From Candidatus Pelagibacter communis (GTDB lineage: Bacteria > Pseudomonadota > Alphaproteobacteria > Pelagibacterales > Pelagibacteraceae), in assembly GCF_012932795.1 (NCBI RefSeq), contig NZ_LANA01000002.1:421500-485499 (forward strand): 64,000 nucleotides of DNA. Direction: 5' to 3'. Positions 54,870 through 63,547 of the stretch are shown one piece after another. The notes under the pieces are model-generated. The model was not told the DNA's origin. It worked only from the letters and a program-made list of their open reading frames with translations, and searched no databases. Made by a program: the position numbers and the translations under genes. The first letter of the stretch is position 1. Each line of letters starts with the position of its first letter.

Positions 54870-56729
54870 TTAAGAAGCTTTTCTCTTCTCGTTCTCATCA
54901 ACTATATGGTAAACCGGCACTTTTTCTAGTGAGAATTTACCAGTCTTTGGATCTCGTCTAGAAACTGTTAAACAATGCCAGTTATCATCATCAAGTTTCA
55001 TATGATCACCTCTATAATAATAACCAGGCCATCTAGTTTCTTCACGGAACATAGTGTGTTCAGTTACACACTGAGAAGTTAATGCTCTATGCTTTAATTC
55101 CCAGGCTCTCATTAATTGGTGCAAGTCTTCAGCACCTACTTTTTCTAGATCTTCTTCTAACCAAGCTAAAAGCTCTAAACCTCTTTTGAGCATATTACCA
55201 TTAGTCATATAATTAGTTGCTATTCCCCCAACATACTCATCCATAATTCTTTGAAGACGTTGAAGTCCTTGAATTGGTGAAATATAACTTGGTGAAACTG
55301 TTCCACCTGTAATCTCATTTTGAGCAACTTGGTATATCTCAAGGGGTTTAAATATAGCAACTTTAAAATCTTCACATTGTTTATCTGAAACTTTAATACC
55401 TTCAGCTTTTTGGTCTTCTATATATTTAACAGCAGCTTTTGCAGCTAAACGACCTTCAGTAAATGATCCAGATGAAAACTTATGAGCACTTCCACCAACA
55501 GTATCACCTGCACCAAAAAGTCCATCAATTGTTAACATTCTATTATAACCCCAGAAATATTCTGGTGGAGATAAATCTTCAGGTCCACTAACCCAAGCTC
55601 CAGAACATGTGGCATGAGAACCCATAACATATGGTTCCGACGTAGTTAATTCAGGATTTGTGTATTTTGGATCAATATTTTGAGAAGCCCAAACAACAGC
55701 TTGACCAACAGTCATACCTAAGAAATTTTCCCAACCAACTGTTTCTAAATGTGGATCTTGAAAAGCTTCAGTAGTCACCATGTGAATTGGTCCACCACCC
55801 GCGATAGTTTCTTGAATAAATGCGTGGTTTCTTAAACATGTAGGAGTTGGATGGTGATCAATGTATTCACCAACTAATTCTTTAGTTTGATCATACCATT
55901 TCTTTTCATAATTTTCACCATTTGCATTTTGAGTATATGTTTTAAGATGCAAGAAGTATGCTCCAACTGGACCATAACCATCTTTAAATCTACATAACAC
56001 AATTCTGTTTTCCATTTGTGTCATTTTAGCTCCAACAGCAATAGGTAATGCATATGCAGAACCATTACTCCATGGTGCATACCAAGTTCTTCCCATTCCT
56101 TCACCTACAGCTCTTGGTTTGAAAATATGTGACGCTCCACCTGCAGCAACAATAACTGTTTTTGATCTAAACACATGAAAATCACCAGTTCTCATATTGA
56201 AACCCACGGCTCCACCTACTCTGTTTTCTTGAGATTCATCCATTAAAAGATGAGTAATCATTATTCTATTATAAATTTTGTCAGCTGATTTTTTTGCAGC
56301 TTCTGCAACGATTGGCTTGTAACTTTCACCATGAATCATAATTTGCCATTTACCTTCTCTAAGGTAACGACCAGTTTTTTCATTTTTCATCATTGGTAAT
56401 CCCCACTCGTCAAACATGTGAACAGTAGAGTCAACATGACGGGCCATATCATAACCTAAATCTTCTCTGACCATTCCCATTAAATCATTACGAGCGTATC
56501 TTACATGATCTTCTGGTTGGTTTTCACCCCACTGCATACCCATGTAACAGTTAATAGCATACAAACCTTGGGCTACTGCTCCACTTCTATCAATATTGGC
56601 TTTTTCAACACAAATAATTTTCATGTCTCTTCCCCAGTGTCTAGCTTCAAAAGTAGCACCAGTTCCAGCCATACCACCACCAACAACTAGAACATCGCAA
56701 TCTTCATAATGTGTTTTATGTTTAGCCAT
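54870..56729 (-). CDS. aprA: Adenylylsulfate reductase, alpha subunit
   Basis: A 619-residue FAD protein that interconverts APS and sulfite plus AMP. The FAD motif LVVGGGMAGTGATFEA starts near residue 14, and the fold is of the fumarate-reductase type. GGASHIFKPRAVGEGMGRTW and HPTPTCLRNHAF are characteristic. With AprM present and no dissimilatory sulfite reductase or Qmo genes in view, it probably runs toward sulfite oxidation. It shares one base with the end of aprB. Confidence 0.95.
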   Translation of the reverse strand: MAKHKTHYEDCDVLVVGGGMAGTGATFEARHWGRDMKIICVEKANIDRSGAVAQGLYAINCYMGMQWGENQPEDHVRYARNDLMGMVREDLGYDMARHVDSTVHMFDEWGLPMMKNEKTGRYLREGKWQIMIHGESYKPIVAEAAKKSADKIYNRIMITHLLMDESQENRVGGAVGFNMRTGDFHVFRSKTVIVAAGGASHIFKPRAVGEGMGRTWYAPWSNGSAYALPIAVGAKMTQMENRIVLCRFKDGYGPVGAYFLHLKTYTQNANGENYEKKWYDQTKELVGEYIDHHPTPTCLRNHAFIQETIAGGGPIHMVTTEAFQDPHLETVGWENFLGMTVGQAVVWASQNIDPKYTNPELTTSEPYVMGSHATCSGAWVSGPEDLSPPEYFWGYNRMLTIDGLFGAGDTVGGSAHKFSSGSFTEGRLAAKAAVKYIEDQKAEGIKVSDKQCEDFKVAIFKPLEIYQVAQNEITGGTVSPSYISPIQGLQRLQRIMDEYVGGIATNYMTNGNMLKRGLELLAWLEEDLEKVGAEDLHQLMRAWELKHRALTSQCVTEHTMFREETRWPGYYYRGDHMKLDDDNWHCLTVSRRDPKTGKFSLEKVPVYHIVDENEKRKAS

Positions 56730-57199
56730 TAGTAGTAAACTCCCTTTTTAAATGTTTCTTTTGGTACAGATGGTAGTTTACCATCAATATTTAAACCGTT
56801 AGGTTCTGTATAAAGCATTTGAGAATTAATCTCACCTTGGTTTGGTTTTTCACCTTCTGCTAATTTTGGAATAAACTTTCCCCATGGTTTCGTTGTAATT
56901 GGAGAAACAAAGTCTTTAGTTGTTCCATTTCTAAATTTAATTTTCCAAGAAATTGTTCCTTTTTCTTCTTCACGTCTAACTCTTACACTATGACCCATAG
57001 GAGCAAAGTCTGCGTAACCACGAACATCAATTGCATGATTAGGACAAGCTTTTACACATGAATAACATTCCCAACAAAAATTTGGTTCAATATTTACAGC
57101 TCTTCTAATATTCTCATCTATGTGCATGATATCTGACGGACAAATATCTACACAGTGACCACATCCATCACATCTCGTCATATATACAAAAGTTGACAT
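56729..57199 (-). CDS. aprB: Adenylylsulfate reductase, beta subunit
   Basis: A 156-residue iron-sulfur subunit. Two 4Fe-4S sets are complete: Cys10, 13, 16, 20 and Cys42, 45, 48, 52. The C-terminal tail (PSVPKETFKKGVYY and before) wraps AprA in known structures. It passes electrons between AprA FAD and the membrane partner. It lies between aprM and aprA with an 18-base gap and a 1-base overlap. Confidence 0.96.
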   Translation of the reverse strand: MSTFVYMTRCDGCGHCVDICPSDIMHIDENIRRAVNIEPNFCWECYSCVKACPNHAIDVRGYADFAPMGHSVRVRREEEKGTISWKIKFRNGTTKDFVSPITTKPWGKFIPKLAEGEKPNQGEINSQMLYTEPNGLNIDGKLPSVPKETFKKGVYY

Positions 57200-57217
57200 A
57201 TTATATTACCTCTTTCA

Positions 57218-58018
57218 TTAATAGTGTTTAGGTTGTTCTCTTTTAATTCCTAGTCCAAATTGCTTAGGTGCTTCTGCTAATGGAGGAAGATTATCTCTAG
57301 ATCCGTCTGCTTCTGCTAAGTTTTTTTGGATTGCTGCACCAGGTTTATAAAACATATGAGCAAATTTTGACCAATAAACGCCTCCAAATAAAGCAAGGTT
57401 TGAAACAATATATAAAATTAAGAATACTTTATCATCCCATCTATTTTCTAAACTCAAAGATTGAGTATAAGACCAAGCTAAACCAAATGTTGCACACGCC
57501 AATAATGTTAATACAAATAAGTCTGCCTTAATAATTCTATACCAAGGGTGAGCTTCAGCTAATACATCTACTCTTAAAAATAACCAAAACCAATAACCAC
57601 CTACACAAGTCATGATTGCTCCTATATGCCACATCATTGGCCATAAAGTTGGTGTTGCTGTTTCAGAAGATGTGTAACAAAAAATCATCACAACTGAAGC
57701 AACCCAAAATAAAATAGTTCCCCACATTCCTAAAACGTGAGCTATTCTTCTTTTTCCAGCACCAAGTTCTGCTGTTGTTGCAATATCATGGACCACTGTT
57801 TTGGCAATTATTGTAGCTTTCTCACCTGTTCCAAGCTCTCTTTCAGCTGATAGTTTTGCTTTTTTTGCGTTATTAAAAAAGTAAGTAATATTTTTATGAT
57901 GGATCATTTGAATAACAGTTCCAAAAAGTATTAATACCAACATTAGTAGAACAAAACCTTGAATAAGCACTGAAGGTACTGTTTCTGCTAACGCAGAATA
58001 TGGATTTATAGACATCAT
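57218..58018 (-). CDS. aprM: APS reductase membrane subunit AprM
   Basis: A 266-residue membrane protein with about six to seven hydrophobic helices and several His that could hold haem or quinone sites. Many Apr-based sulfur oxidisers without QmoABC carry such a gene directly before aprBA, where it is thought to link AprBA to the quinone pool. It is first in the aprM-aprB-aprA operon here. The upstream 108 bases to the HIT gene are intergenic. Name by position and size more than by residue match. Confidence 0.85.
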   Translation of the reverse strand: MMSINPYSALAETVPSVLIQGFVLLMLVLILFGTVIQMIHHKNITYFFNNAKKAKLSAERELGTGEKATIIAKTVVHDIATTAELGAGKRRIAHVLGMWGTILFWVASVVMIFCYTSSETATPTLWPMMWHIGAIMTCVGGYWFWLFLRVDVLAEAHPWYRIIKADLFVLTLLACATFGLAWSYTQSLSLENRWDDKVFLILYIVSNLALFGGVYWSKFAHMFYKPGAAIQKNLAEADGSRDNLPPLAEAPKQFGLGIKREQPKHY

Positions 58019-58126
58019 ATTGTTTACCCTTTTTAATAGAATCTCAAATTATTTCAAATGTTTCTAATATAGTTAAAATAATAGATCAACTTTATTATGC
58101 TGGTTACTTTGTCATTTAATTACAAC

Positions 58127-58525
58127 CTAAGATTTACGTTTATAATGTTGTTTTAGAGGAATTACTGATCTAACTCCACCTTGTGGATTCTCAACATCGC
58201 CTTCTCTTCTAGGTATTAAGTGAATATGACAATGAAAAACTGATTGTCCTGCTGATTTTCCTGCATTTGTACCAATATTAAAACCTTTAACTAGAGGATC
58301 TTTTAATAAAATTGATTCTTTAATTTTTTTAATAAGCTTGTTACAAGCAATAACTTCATCAGTAGATAATTCGAAATAATCTTTAACATGACGCTTTGGA
58401 ATGATCAAACAGTGAAGTTCTGAAACTGGATAAGTATCATAGCTTGCATAAGCAAGAAGGTTTTCATCAGCAAGACCACTCTCATTAATATTACAAAATA
58501 AACATGGATTATTTGGATCTCTCAT
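58127..58525 (-). CDS. HIT family protein
   Basis: A 132-residue nucleotide-binding protein of the Hint/HIT type. His98, His100 and His102 (HCHIHLIPRR) form the histidine triad. CLFCNINE near the start and HCLIIPKRHVKDYFEL are family features. Such proteins hydrolyse nucleoside phosphoramidates or dinucleotides. It lies 9 bases after the pabC-like gene. Confidence 0.93.
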   Translation of the reverse strand: MRDPNNPCLFCNINESGLADENLLAYASYDTYPVSELHCLIIPKRHVKDYFELSTDEVIACNKLIKKIKESILLKDPLVKGFNIGTNAGKSAGQSVFHCHIHLIPRREGDVENPQGGVRSVIPLKQHYKRKS

Positions 58526-58534
58526 AATTAGTTT

Positions 58535-59305
58535 CTATCTATAAATTGGGGTATTTAAAATTTCATTTTTATAAAAATTAAATAGTATTTTATAATATTT
58601 AAGACTTTTTCTACTCCATTTGATCTCTTTAATAGTTTCAACTGAAGTAACAGCTTTTCCAGAACCTATCAGTAAGATTTCATCATAATTAGATAAAGTA
58701 TTAACTAAAATTTCTTTATTATAAATTTTACCTAATTTTTTTTTAAAAAAATTATAAGTAACCCCTATGTAAACTTGCCTTGAGGGAGAATATATTTTAT
58801 TATTTTTTATAAAGAATATATTAGAAGTTCCGCTTTCCAATATCTTTTTTCCAAAACATAAAGCAATATCAGAGGTAGTATTATCCATTTTTGATAAATG
58901 TTTTATTATTAATTTATATTTAAGGTTTTTAAGTTCGGGGTCAATTCTTTTATAATTTATTAATTTTAAATTAAATTTTAACTTGGGAGTTTTTCTATCC
59001 CTTAAAGATACTGAAATTATATTTTTATTAACAGCGACTCTAAGCAGATGATTATAAGATTTATTTTTATCAATATTTAATTTGATCAATTTAAAAATAT
59101 TTTTTTCAAGATTGACCTTATTCAATTTATAAACTTTTAATGATTTAATTAAATTGTTAATATGTTTTTTAAAAAAAATAATTTTAGCTGGTTTTCCCAA
59201 AATTCGCATTGTGGTGAATACACCTTTGTCGCCCCAAAGATCCTTAAATTTGACTTCTTTGAGTGTTTTATGCTGATAAGATTTTTTTAATAAGTAAGTT
59301 ACCAT
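58535..59305 (-). CDS. pabC: Aminotransferase class IV, probable aminodeoxychorismate lyase
   Basis: A 256-residue PLP enzyme of fold type IV. LWGDKGVFTTMRI near residue 24 corresponds to the substrate loop of the family. SNIFFIKNNKIYSP near residue 165 is the class IV signature. Following pabB and pabA, it would release pyruvate from aminodeoxychorismate to give p-aminobenzoate for folate. Its start overlaps pabA by 38 bases, which is large; a later start would cut family sequence. D-amino-acid aminotransferase is an alternative. Confidence 0.75.
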   Translation of the reverse strand: MVTYLLKKSYQHKTLKEVKFKDLWGDKGVFTTMRILGKPAKIIFFKKHINNLIKSLKVYKLNKVNLEKNIFKLIKLNIDKNKSYNHLLRVAVNKNIISVSLRDRKTPKLKFNLKLINYKRIDPELKNLKYKLIIKHLSKMDNTTSDIALCFGKKILESGTSNIFFIKNNKIYSPSRQVYIGVTYNFFKKKLGKIYNKEILVNTLSNYDEILLIGSGKAVTSVETIKEIKWSRKSLKYYKILFNFYKNEILNTPIYR

Positions 59306-59825
59306 TTTCAGTTAAAAAAGATTCTGGGTGAAATTGAAAGCCGTATACCTTTTCTTTATTATTTTCTATTGCCATTGCTGTATTTGAAATAGCACACCTC
59401 ATTGTAATTTCAAAATTCTTTGCAGTAAAAGGCTCTTTTAATTTTAAAGAATGATATCTACCAACTTTAAATTTATGATTTTTTTTGAATAGTGATTTTT
59501 TGCTGGTAACTTTTATTTGAGATTGATACCCATGATAGATTTTGTTTTGTTCAATTATTTTGCCTTTTTCACAGTATAAAATTTGTTGAAAACCTAGGCA
59601 TATACCAATAATTTTTTTTTTACCCTTAAACTTTTTGTAAATATTTGAAGTAATTGGATAATTTTTAGGAGCACCTGGACCTGGTGACAGAACAATCACG
59701 TCTGCATTATTTAACTTATTTTCATTAATCTCATTATAATTATTACAAACCACATTATCAAAACTTTCAAATTGATGAACTACATTGTGGGTAAATGAGT
59801 CTTGATGATCAATAATATAAATCAT
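59268..59825 (-). CDS. pabA: Aminodeoxychorismate synthase glutamine amidotransferase subunit
   Basis: A 185-residue class I glutamine amidotransferase that supplies ammonia to PabB. The triad is Cys76 (GICLGFQQ), His166 and Glu168 (FQFHPES). SPGPGAPKNYP near residue 47 is the oxyanion segment. PabA and TrpG are very alike; the neighbouring pabB- and pabC-like genes favour folate. It overlaps pabB by 4 bases and pabC by 38. Confidence 0.88.
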   Translation of the reverse strand: MIYIIDHQDSFTHNVVHQFESFDNVVCNNYNEINENKLNNADVIVLSPGPGAPKNYPITSNIYKKFKGKKKIIGICLGFQQILYCEKGKIIEQNKIYHGYQSQIKVTSKKSLFKKNHKFKVGRYHSLKLKEPFTAKNFEITMRCAISNTAMAIENNKEKVYGFQFHPESFLTENGNLLIKKILSA

Positions 59826-60985
59826 TTATAAAGATCTATTAAAGCTTTTGCTTTGATATAATTTTCATTAAATTCATGTTTGGCATTGCTGTCAATTACC
59901 ACCCCAGATGCAACTGATATTTCTGATCTATTTTTATAATTTAAGATTGCTCTAATTATTATATTAAATCTCATATCCCCATTAAATTTAATATAACCAA
60001 AACTGCCAGTATAAATGTTTCTACTTTCTTTTTCTTGATTATTAAGCAAATTAAGGGTGCTTATCTTAGGGCAGCCTATCACCGAACCACCTGGCATCAT
60101 TGCTTTTATAATATCTAAGGAAGAAATGTTATTTTTAATTTTACCACTTATTAAGCTAACATAATGATAAAGGTCTTTATATTCTTCAATAATCTTCTTT
60201 TTTAATATTTTTACGGTTCCAGACTTACAAATCTTGGATAAATCACTTCTTTCCATATCTACAATCATATTATGTTCTTTAGTTTCTTTTAGATTTTTTC
60301 TAAAAAAAGCTAAAGCTTTAGTTTTATCAAGTTTTGGTGTTTTCTTTAAGGTGCCAGCTATAGGCTTTGTGGTTATGAAATCATTTTTTTTATTTATTAA
60401 ATTTTCAGGCGAACAACTTATTATAGAATAATTTTTATCTTTAATCATGAAAGCTTCTGGAGCCACGTTTGTTTTTACAAGTCTACAAAAAAAATCTAAA
60501 GCATCAATTTTTGCTTTATTGCTATATTTTGTACAAACCTTAATTTGATAAGTTTCACCAGATTTAATTTTCTTTTTAAATTTATCAAAGATAACCTTGT
60601 AAGATGCTTTATTTATATTTATTTTAAAAGGCTTATTAGACTTAATTAATTCTAAATTTTTATAATCTAACTTGTTTTGAAGTTTTATTTTTGTCTCTGG
60701 TTTGTAAAATATGCCTTTTGGAAATTTTAAACCTTTTTGTTTTTTTACCTTAACTCCTATTAAGTTATTTAAAATCTCATAACCAAAAAAACCTATAAAA
60801 ATATCGGTCTCTTTTTTTTTAAACTTAAATTGTGTAGCCTTATTAATAAAGTTTTTAATATTACTATTAGTTAGAATAATTTTTTTAGAAAAATCTGTAT
60901 ATAAATCAAAACCTTTATCTGATTTATAAATTATAAAAGACTTGTTTAATTTAGCTATTTTTTTTAAGTGATTTATTTTAGTCAA
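59822..60985 (-). CDS. pabB: Aminodeoxychorismate synthase component I
   Basis: A 387-residue chorismate-binding enzyme that aminates chorismate at C4. TKPIAGTLKKTPKLDKTKAL, HNMIVDMERSDLSKIC and MMPGGSVIGCPKISTL are the conserved active-site segments. The N-terminal domain is about 60 residues shorter than usual and diverged. Anthranilate synthase TrpE is less likely given the pabC-like partner. Its start is 4 bases after the MFS stop, and its end overlaps pabA (ATGA). Confidence 0.87.
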   Translation of the reverse strand: MTKINHLKKIAKLNKSFIIYKSDKGFDLYTDFSKKIILTNSNIKNFINKATQFKFKKKETDIFIGFFGYEILNNLIGVKVKKQKGLKFPKGIFYKPETKIKLQNKLDYKNLELIKSNKPFKININKASYKVIFDKFKKKIKSGETYQIKVCTKYSNKAKIDALDFFCRLVKTNVAPEAFMIKDKNYSIISCSPENLINKKNDFITTKPIAGTLKKTPKLDKTKALAFFRKNLKETKEHNMIVDMERSDLSKICKSGTVKILKKKIIEEYKDLYHYVSLISGKIKNNISSLDIIKAMMPGGSVIGCPKISTLNLLNNQEKESRNIYTGSFGYIKFNGDMRFNIIIRAILNYKNRSEISVASGVVIDSNAKHEFNENYIKAKALIDLYK

Positions 60986-60989
60986 TTTT

Positions 60990-62210
60990 TTAAACAGTTT
61001 GCAGTCGTTTAACTTGATTTTCTTTTATTGGTAAATGTATCAAACCAGCAAAAATTGATAATGCGATAGAAACGTACCAAGCATAGTCATAAGATCCATA
61101 AACTTCTTTAAATACTCCTCCAAGATAGGCACCAAAAAATGAGCCTACTTGATGACTTAAGAAAACTATTCCATAAAGTAAACCCATATATTTTGTACCA
61201 AATATAAAACCTACTATTCCTGCAGTTGGAGGTACAGTTGCTAACCATAAAAATCCAAAAGCGATTCCAAATAGCACAGCTAAAGTTGGGCTTGGAGGTA
61301 AAAATATAAATAATGCTATTACAACTCCTCTCATAAAATAAATAAAACTAAGAACAAACTTTTTTGGGTATTTAGTTGAAAGATAACCAGATGTGAGTGT
61401 TCCAAAAATATTAAATAAACCAATCATAGATAACAATGTTGCTGCACACCATCCTGGTAAACCTTTATCATTTAAATATTCAGGTATATGAGTTGCTACC
61501 AAAGTTATGTGCCAACCACATACAAAAAAACCTAGCGTCAAATAAATAAAACTTTTGTTGTTAAAAGCTTCTTTTAGCGCCTCCATAGTAGTTTGTTTAT
61601 CGTCTACTATCCCTCCAACAACATTTTTAGGTGTTGTAAGTAAAAAAGCTAAAAATAAACCAATAACTAAAAAAATAGAAAAAAATAATAAAGTATCTGA
61701 CCATCCATATTCAACTAAAGACATTCTTGTAAACAATGGAGAAACGAAATACCCAAATGAACCAGCTGCTGTGACTATACCAGAGGCTATTGTTCTATTA
61801 GAAGATGGAAAATGCTTTGATACAACAGAAACGGGAATACTTACAGCCGTAGCACCTAGACCAATACCAATTAAAATTCCCATATTCATAATAAAATAAA
61901 AACCTTTATTAAAACCTGAGTATAAAAGTAAAATACCCAAAAGATAAAAAGCAAAACCTATAAATACAGCAACATGACCTCCATACTTGTCAGTAACAAT
62001 TCCAAACCAAGGACCAAATAAACCCCATAAAAACATTTGAAGACCTATCGCAAAACTAAACTGTCTTAGTGTTATTTGTAAATCTAATTCAAAATCAAAA
62101 TAAAACATTCCAAAAGTTTGTCTTATTCCAAGAGATATTATTACTATTAAACTAGCTGCAATTAGGGTGACTAATGCCTTTTTATTTTTGATGAATTTTT
62201 TCGAATTCAT
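60990..62210 (-). CDS. MFS transporter (monocarboxylate/oxalate-formate type)
   Basis: A 406-residue protein with 12 hydrophobic helices. It starts LVTLIAASLIVIISLGIRQTFGMFYFDF. The loop between helices 2 and 3 is FGIVTDKYGGHVAVFIG, the MFS motif A (D, G, R/K positions). Substrate classes include oxalate, formate and other monocarboxylates; the real one is unknown. It overlaps the metC-like gene by 4 bases and is followed by pabB after 4 bases, so it probably shares a transcript with unrelated pathways. Confidence 0.87.
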   Translation of the reverse strand: MNSKKFIKNKKALVTLIAASLIVIISLGIRQTFGMFYFDFELDLQITLRQFSFAIGLQMFLWGLFGPWFGIVTDKYGGHVAVFIGFAFYLLGILLLYSGFNKGFYFIMNMGILIGIGLGATAVSIPVSVVSKHFPSSNRTIASGIVTAAGSFGYFVSPLFTRMSLVEYGWSDTLLFFSIFLVIGLFLAFLLTTPKNVVGGIVDDKQTTMEALKEAFNNKSFIYLTLGFFVCGWHITLVATHIPEYLNDKGLPGWCAATLLSMIGLFNIFGTLTSGYLSTKYPKKFVLSFIYFMRGVVIALFIFLPPSPTLAVLFGIAFGFLWLATVPPTAGIVGFIFGTKYMGLLYGIVFLSHQVGSFFGAYLGGVFKEVYGSYDYAWYVSIALSIFAGLIHLPIKENQVKRLQTV

Positions 62211-63382
62211 TTGATATATTTTAAGGATTTTTTTAAATCTGTAATTAGATCTTTTGGATCCTCTAAGCCAATATGTAGTCTTACTAAATGTTCATCTTTA
62301 GCTAATTTTAAATATTGTCTGTTACCTTGTTCTCGCTTGTCTTGATATAAAGCCAGGCTTTCAAAACCACCCCAACTATATCCATAACCAAACAACTTTA
62401 AAGAATTAACAAACTTAATTACAGAATTTTTATTTTTTGATTTGATCTTAAGTCCCATCAGTCCTGATGCACCAGAATAGTATTTTTTCCACATGCTAAA
62501 ATTAAAAGAATCTTTTTTATGTGGATACAAAAGTTTTATATTCTTATATTTAGAAATGAACTCAGAGACTTCTTTTGCACTTTTTTCGTGTTTATCTAAT
62601 CTAACATCAAGAGTTCTCAATCCTCTAGTAATTAAGTAAGCATCATCAGGTCCCAATCTTAAGCCAGTAATTTTATTTGCTTTATCAACTTCTTTGAAAA
62701 CTTTTTTATTAACAGCAAGACTTCCACCCATCACATCCGAGTGTCCAGAATAATATTTGGTAGCTGATACAATTGACATATCAAAGCCTAATTTAATTGG
62801 TTTTAAAAAATAAGGAGTTCCCCAAGTATTGTCTATAGCAGTTAAAACTTTATTCTTTTTTGCAATTGATATTATCTTACCTAAATCTTGAAAGTCAAAA
62901 GAGTTACTGCCAGGATTTTCAACAAATATTAATTTTGTTTTTTTTGTTATATTTTTTTCTAAAGTTTTTAAATCATGTGGATCATAAAAAGTTGTTTTGA
63001 TTTTAAATTCTTTTAAAAAATTTTCTGTTAATATTCTTGTTGGTGAGTAAGTAGGATCAGCTACAATTATTTCATCACCAGGTCGGACAACACTAAAGAT
63101 CGCAAGAAAAACTGATCCAAATCCTGTTGGTGTTAAAAATACATGAAAAGACTCCTCCATCTTTTTCAATATTTGAGAAAGAATATGAGTTGTAGATGTC
63201 CCTTGTCGTCCGTAATCAAAATGACCTCCTGTAGGATCTTTTTTTGACTTATCCTGCATTTTTCTAATATCTTGCATAGACTTAAAGATAATAGTTGATG
63301 CTCTTACTACAGGGGGGTTAACTGACTGATTATGGTAATCTTTTGCAGTATGTTTAAGAAAAGTCTTGAATGATTTTGTCAT
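62207..63382 (-). CDS. metC: PLP-dependent Cys/Met metabolism enzyme, probable cystathionine beta-lyase
   Basis: A 391-residue gamma-family PLP enzyme. Lys209 in SATKYYSGHSDVMGG is the cofactor lysine. PTGFGSVFLAI and VENPGSNSFDF help bind PLP and substrate. The pattern YGRQGTSTTHIL near residue 57 fits cystathionine beta-lyase MetC, which makes homocysteine. The family has close relatives (gamma-lyases, sulfhydrylases). It opens the minus-strand operon ending in the HIT gene; upstream bases to 63455 hold no gene. Confidence 0.87.
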   Translation of the reverse strand: MTKSFKTFLKHTAKDYHNQSVNPPVVRASTIIFKSMQDIRKMQDKSKKDPTGGHFDYGRQGTSTTHILSQILKKMEESFHVFLTPTGFGSVFLAIFSVVRPGDEIIVADPTYSPTRILTENFLKEFKIKTTFYDPHDLKTLEKNITKKTKLIFVENPGSNSFDFQDLGKIISIAKKNKVLTAIDNTWGTPYFLKPIKLGFDMSIVSATKYYSGHSDVMGGSLAVNKKVFKEVDKANKITGLRLGPDDAYLITRGLRTLDVRLDKHEKSAKEVSEFISKYKNIKLLYPHKKDSFNFSMWKKYYSGASGLMGLKIKSKNKNSVIKFVNSLKLFGYGYSWGGFESLALYQDKREQGNRQYLKLAKDEHLVRLHIGLEDPKDLITDLKKSLKYIK

Positions 63383-63455
63383 AAAAAATTTGATAAGTTA
63401 ATAGGACAATGCTATATCCCTCGAATTACGTCAATAAAATTATATATAGGATAAA

Positions 63456-63539
63456 ATGGGTTACCCAAAAAAACATAGAGGCCGTAGAAAACAAGGCTCT
63501 AAAAAAAGAAGAGCTAAAAGAAAAAATAAGAAAAAATAG
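63456..63539 (+). CDS. Very basic 27-residue peptide
   Basis: An ATG at 63456 preceded by an AGGA-like sequence 4 bases upstream opens 27 codons ending at TAG 63537. The product starts MGYPKKHRGRRKQGSKKRR and continues with almost only Lys, Arg and Asn, with no acidic residues. It resembles tiny rRNA-binding ribosomal proteins such as bTHX or bS22-type peptides in size and charge, not in exact sequence. It stands 8 bases before the next ORF. Confidence 0.55.
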   Translation: MGYPKKHRGRRKQGSKKRRAKRKNKKK

Positions 63540-63547
63540 TTCTGTTA

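Noticed and set aside
63383..63455. Possible SAM-type riboswitch before the metC-like gene
   Set aside because: The 70-base leader shows no conserved stem-loop core of a known SAM riboswitch class.
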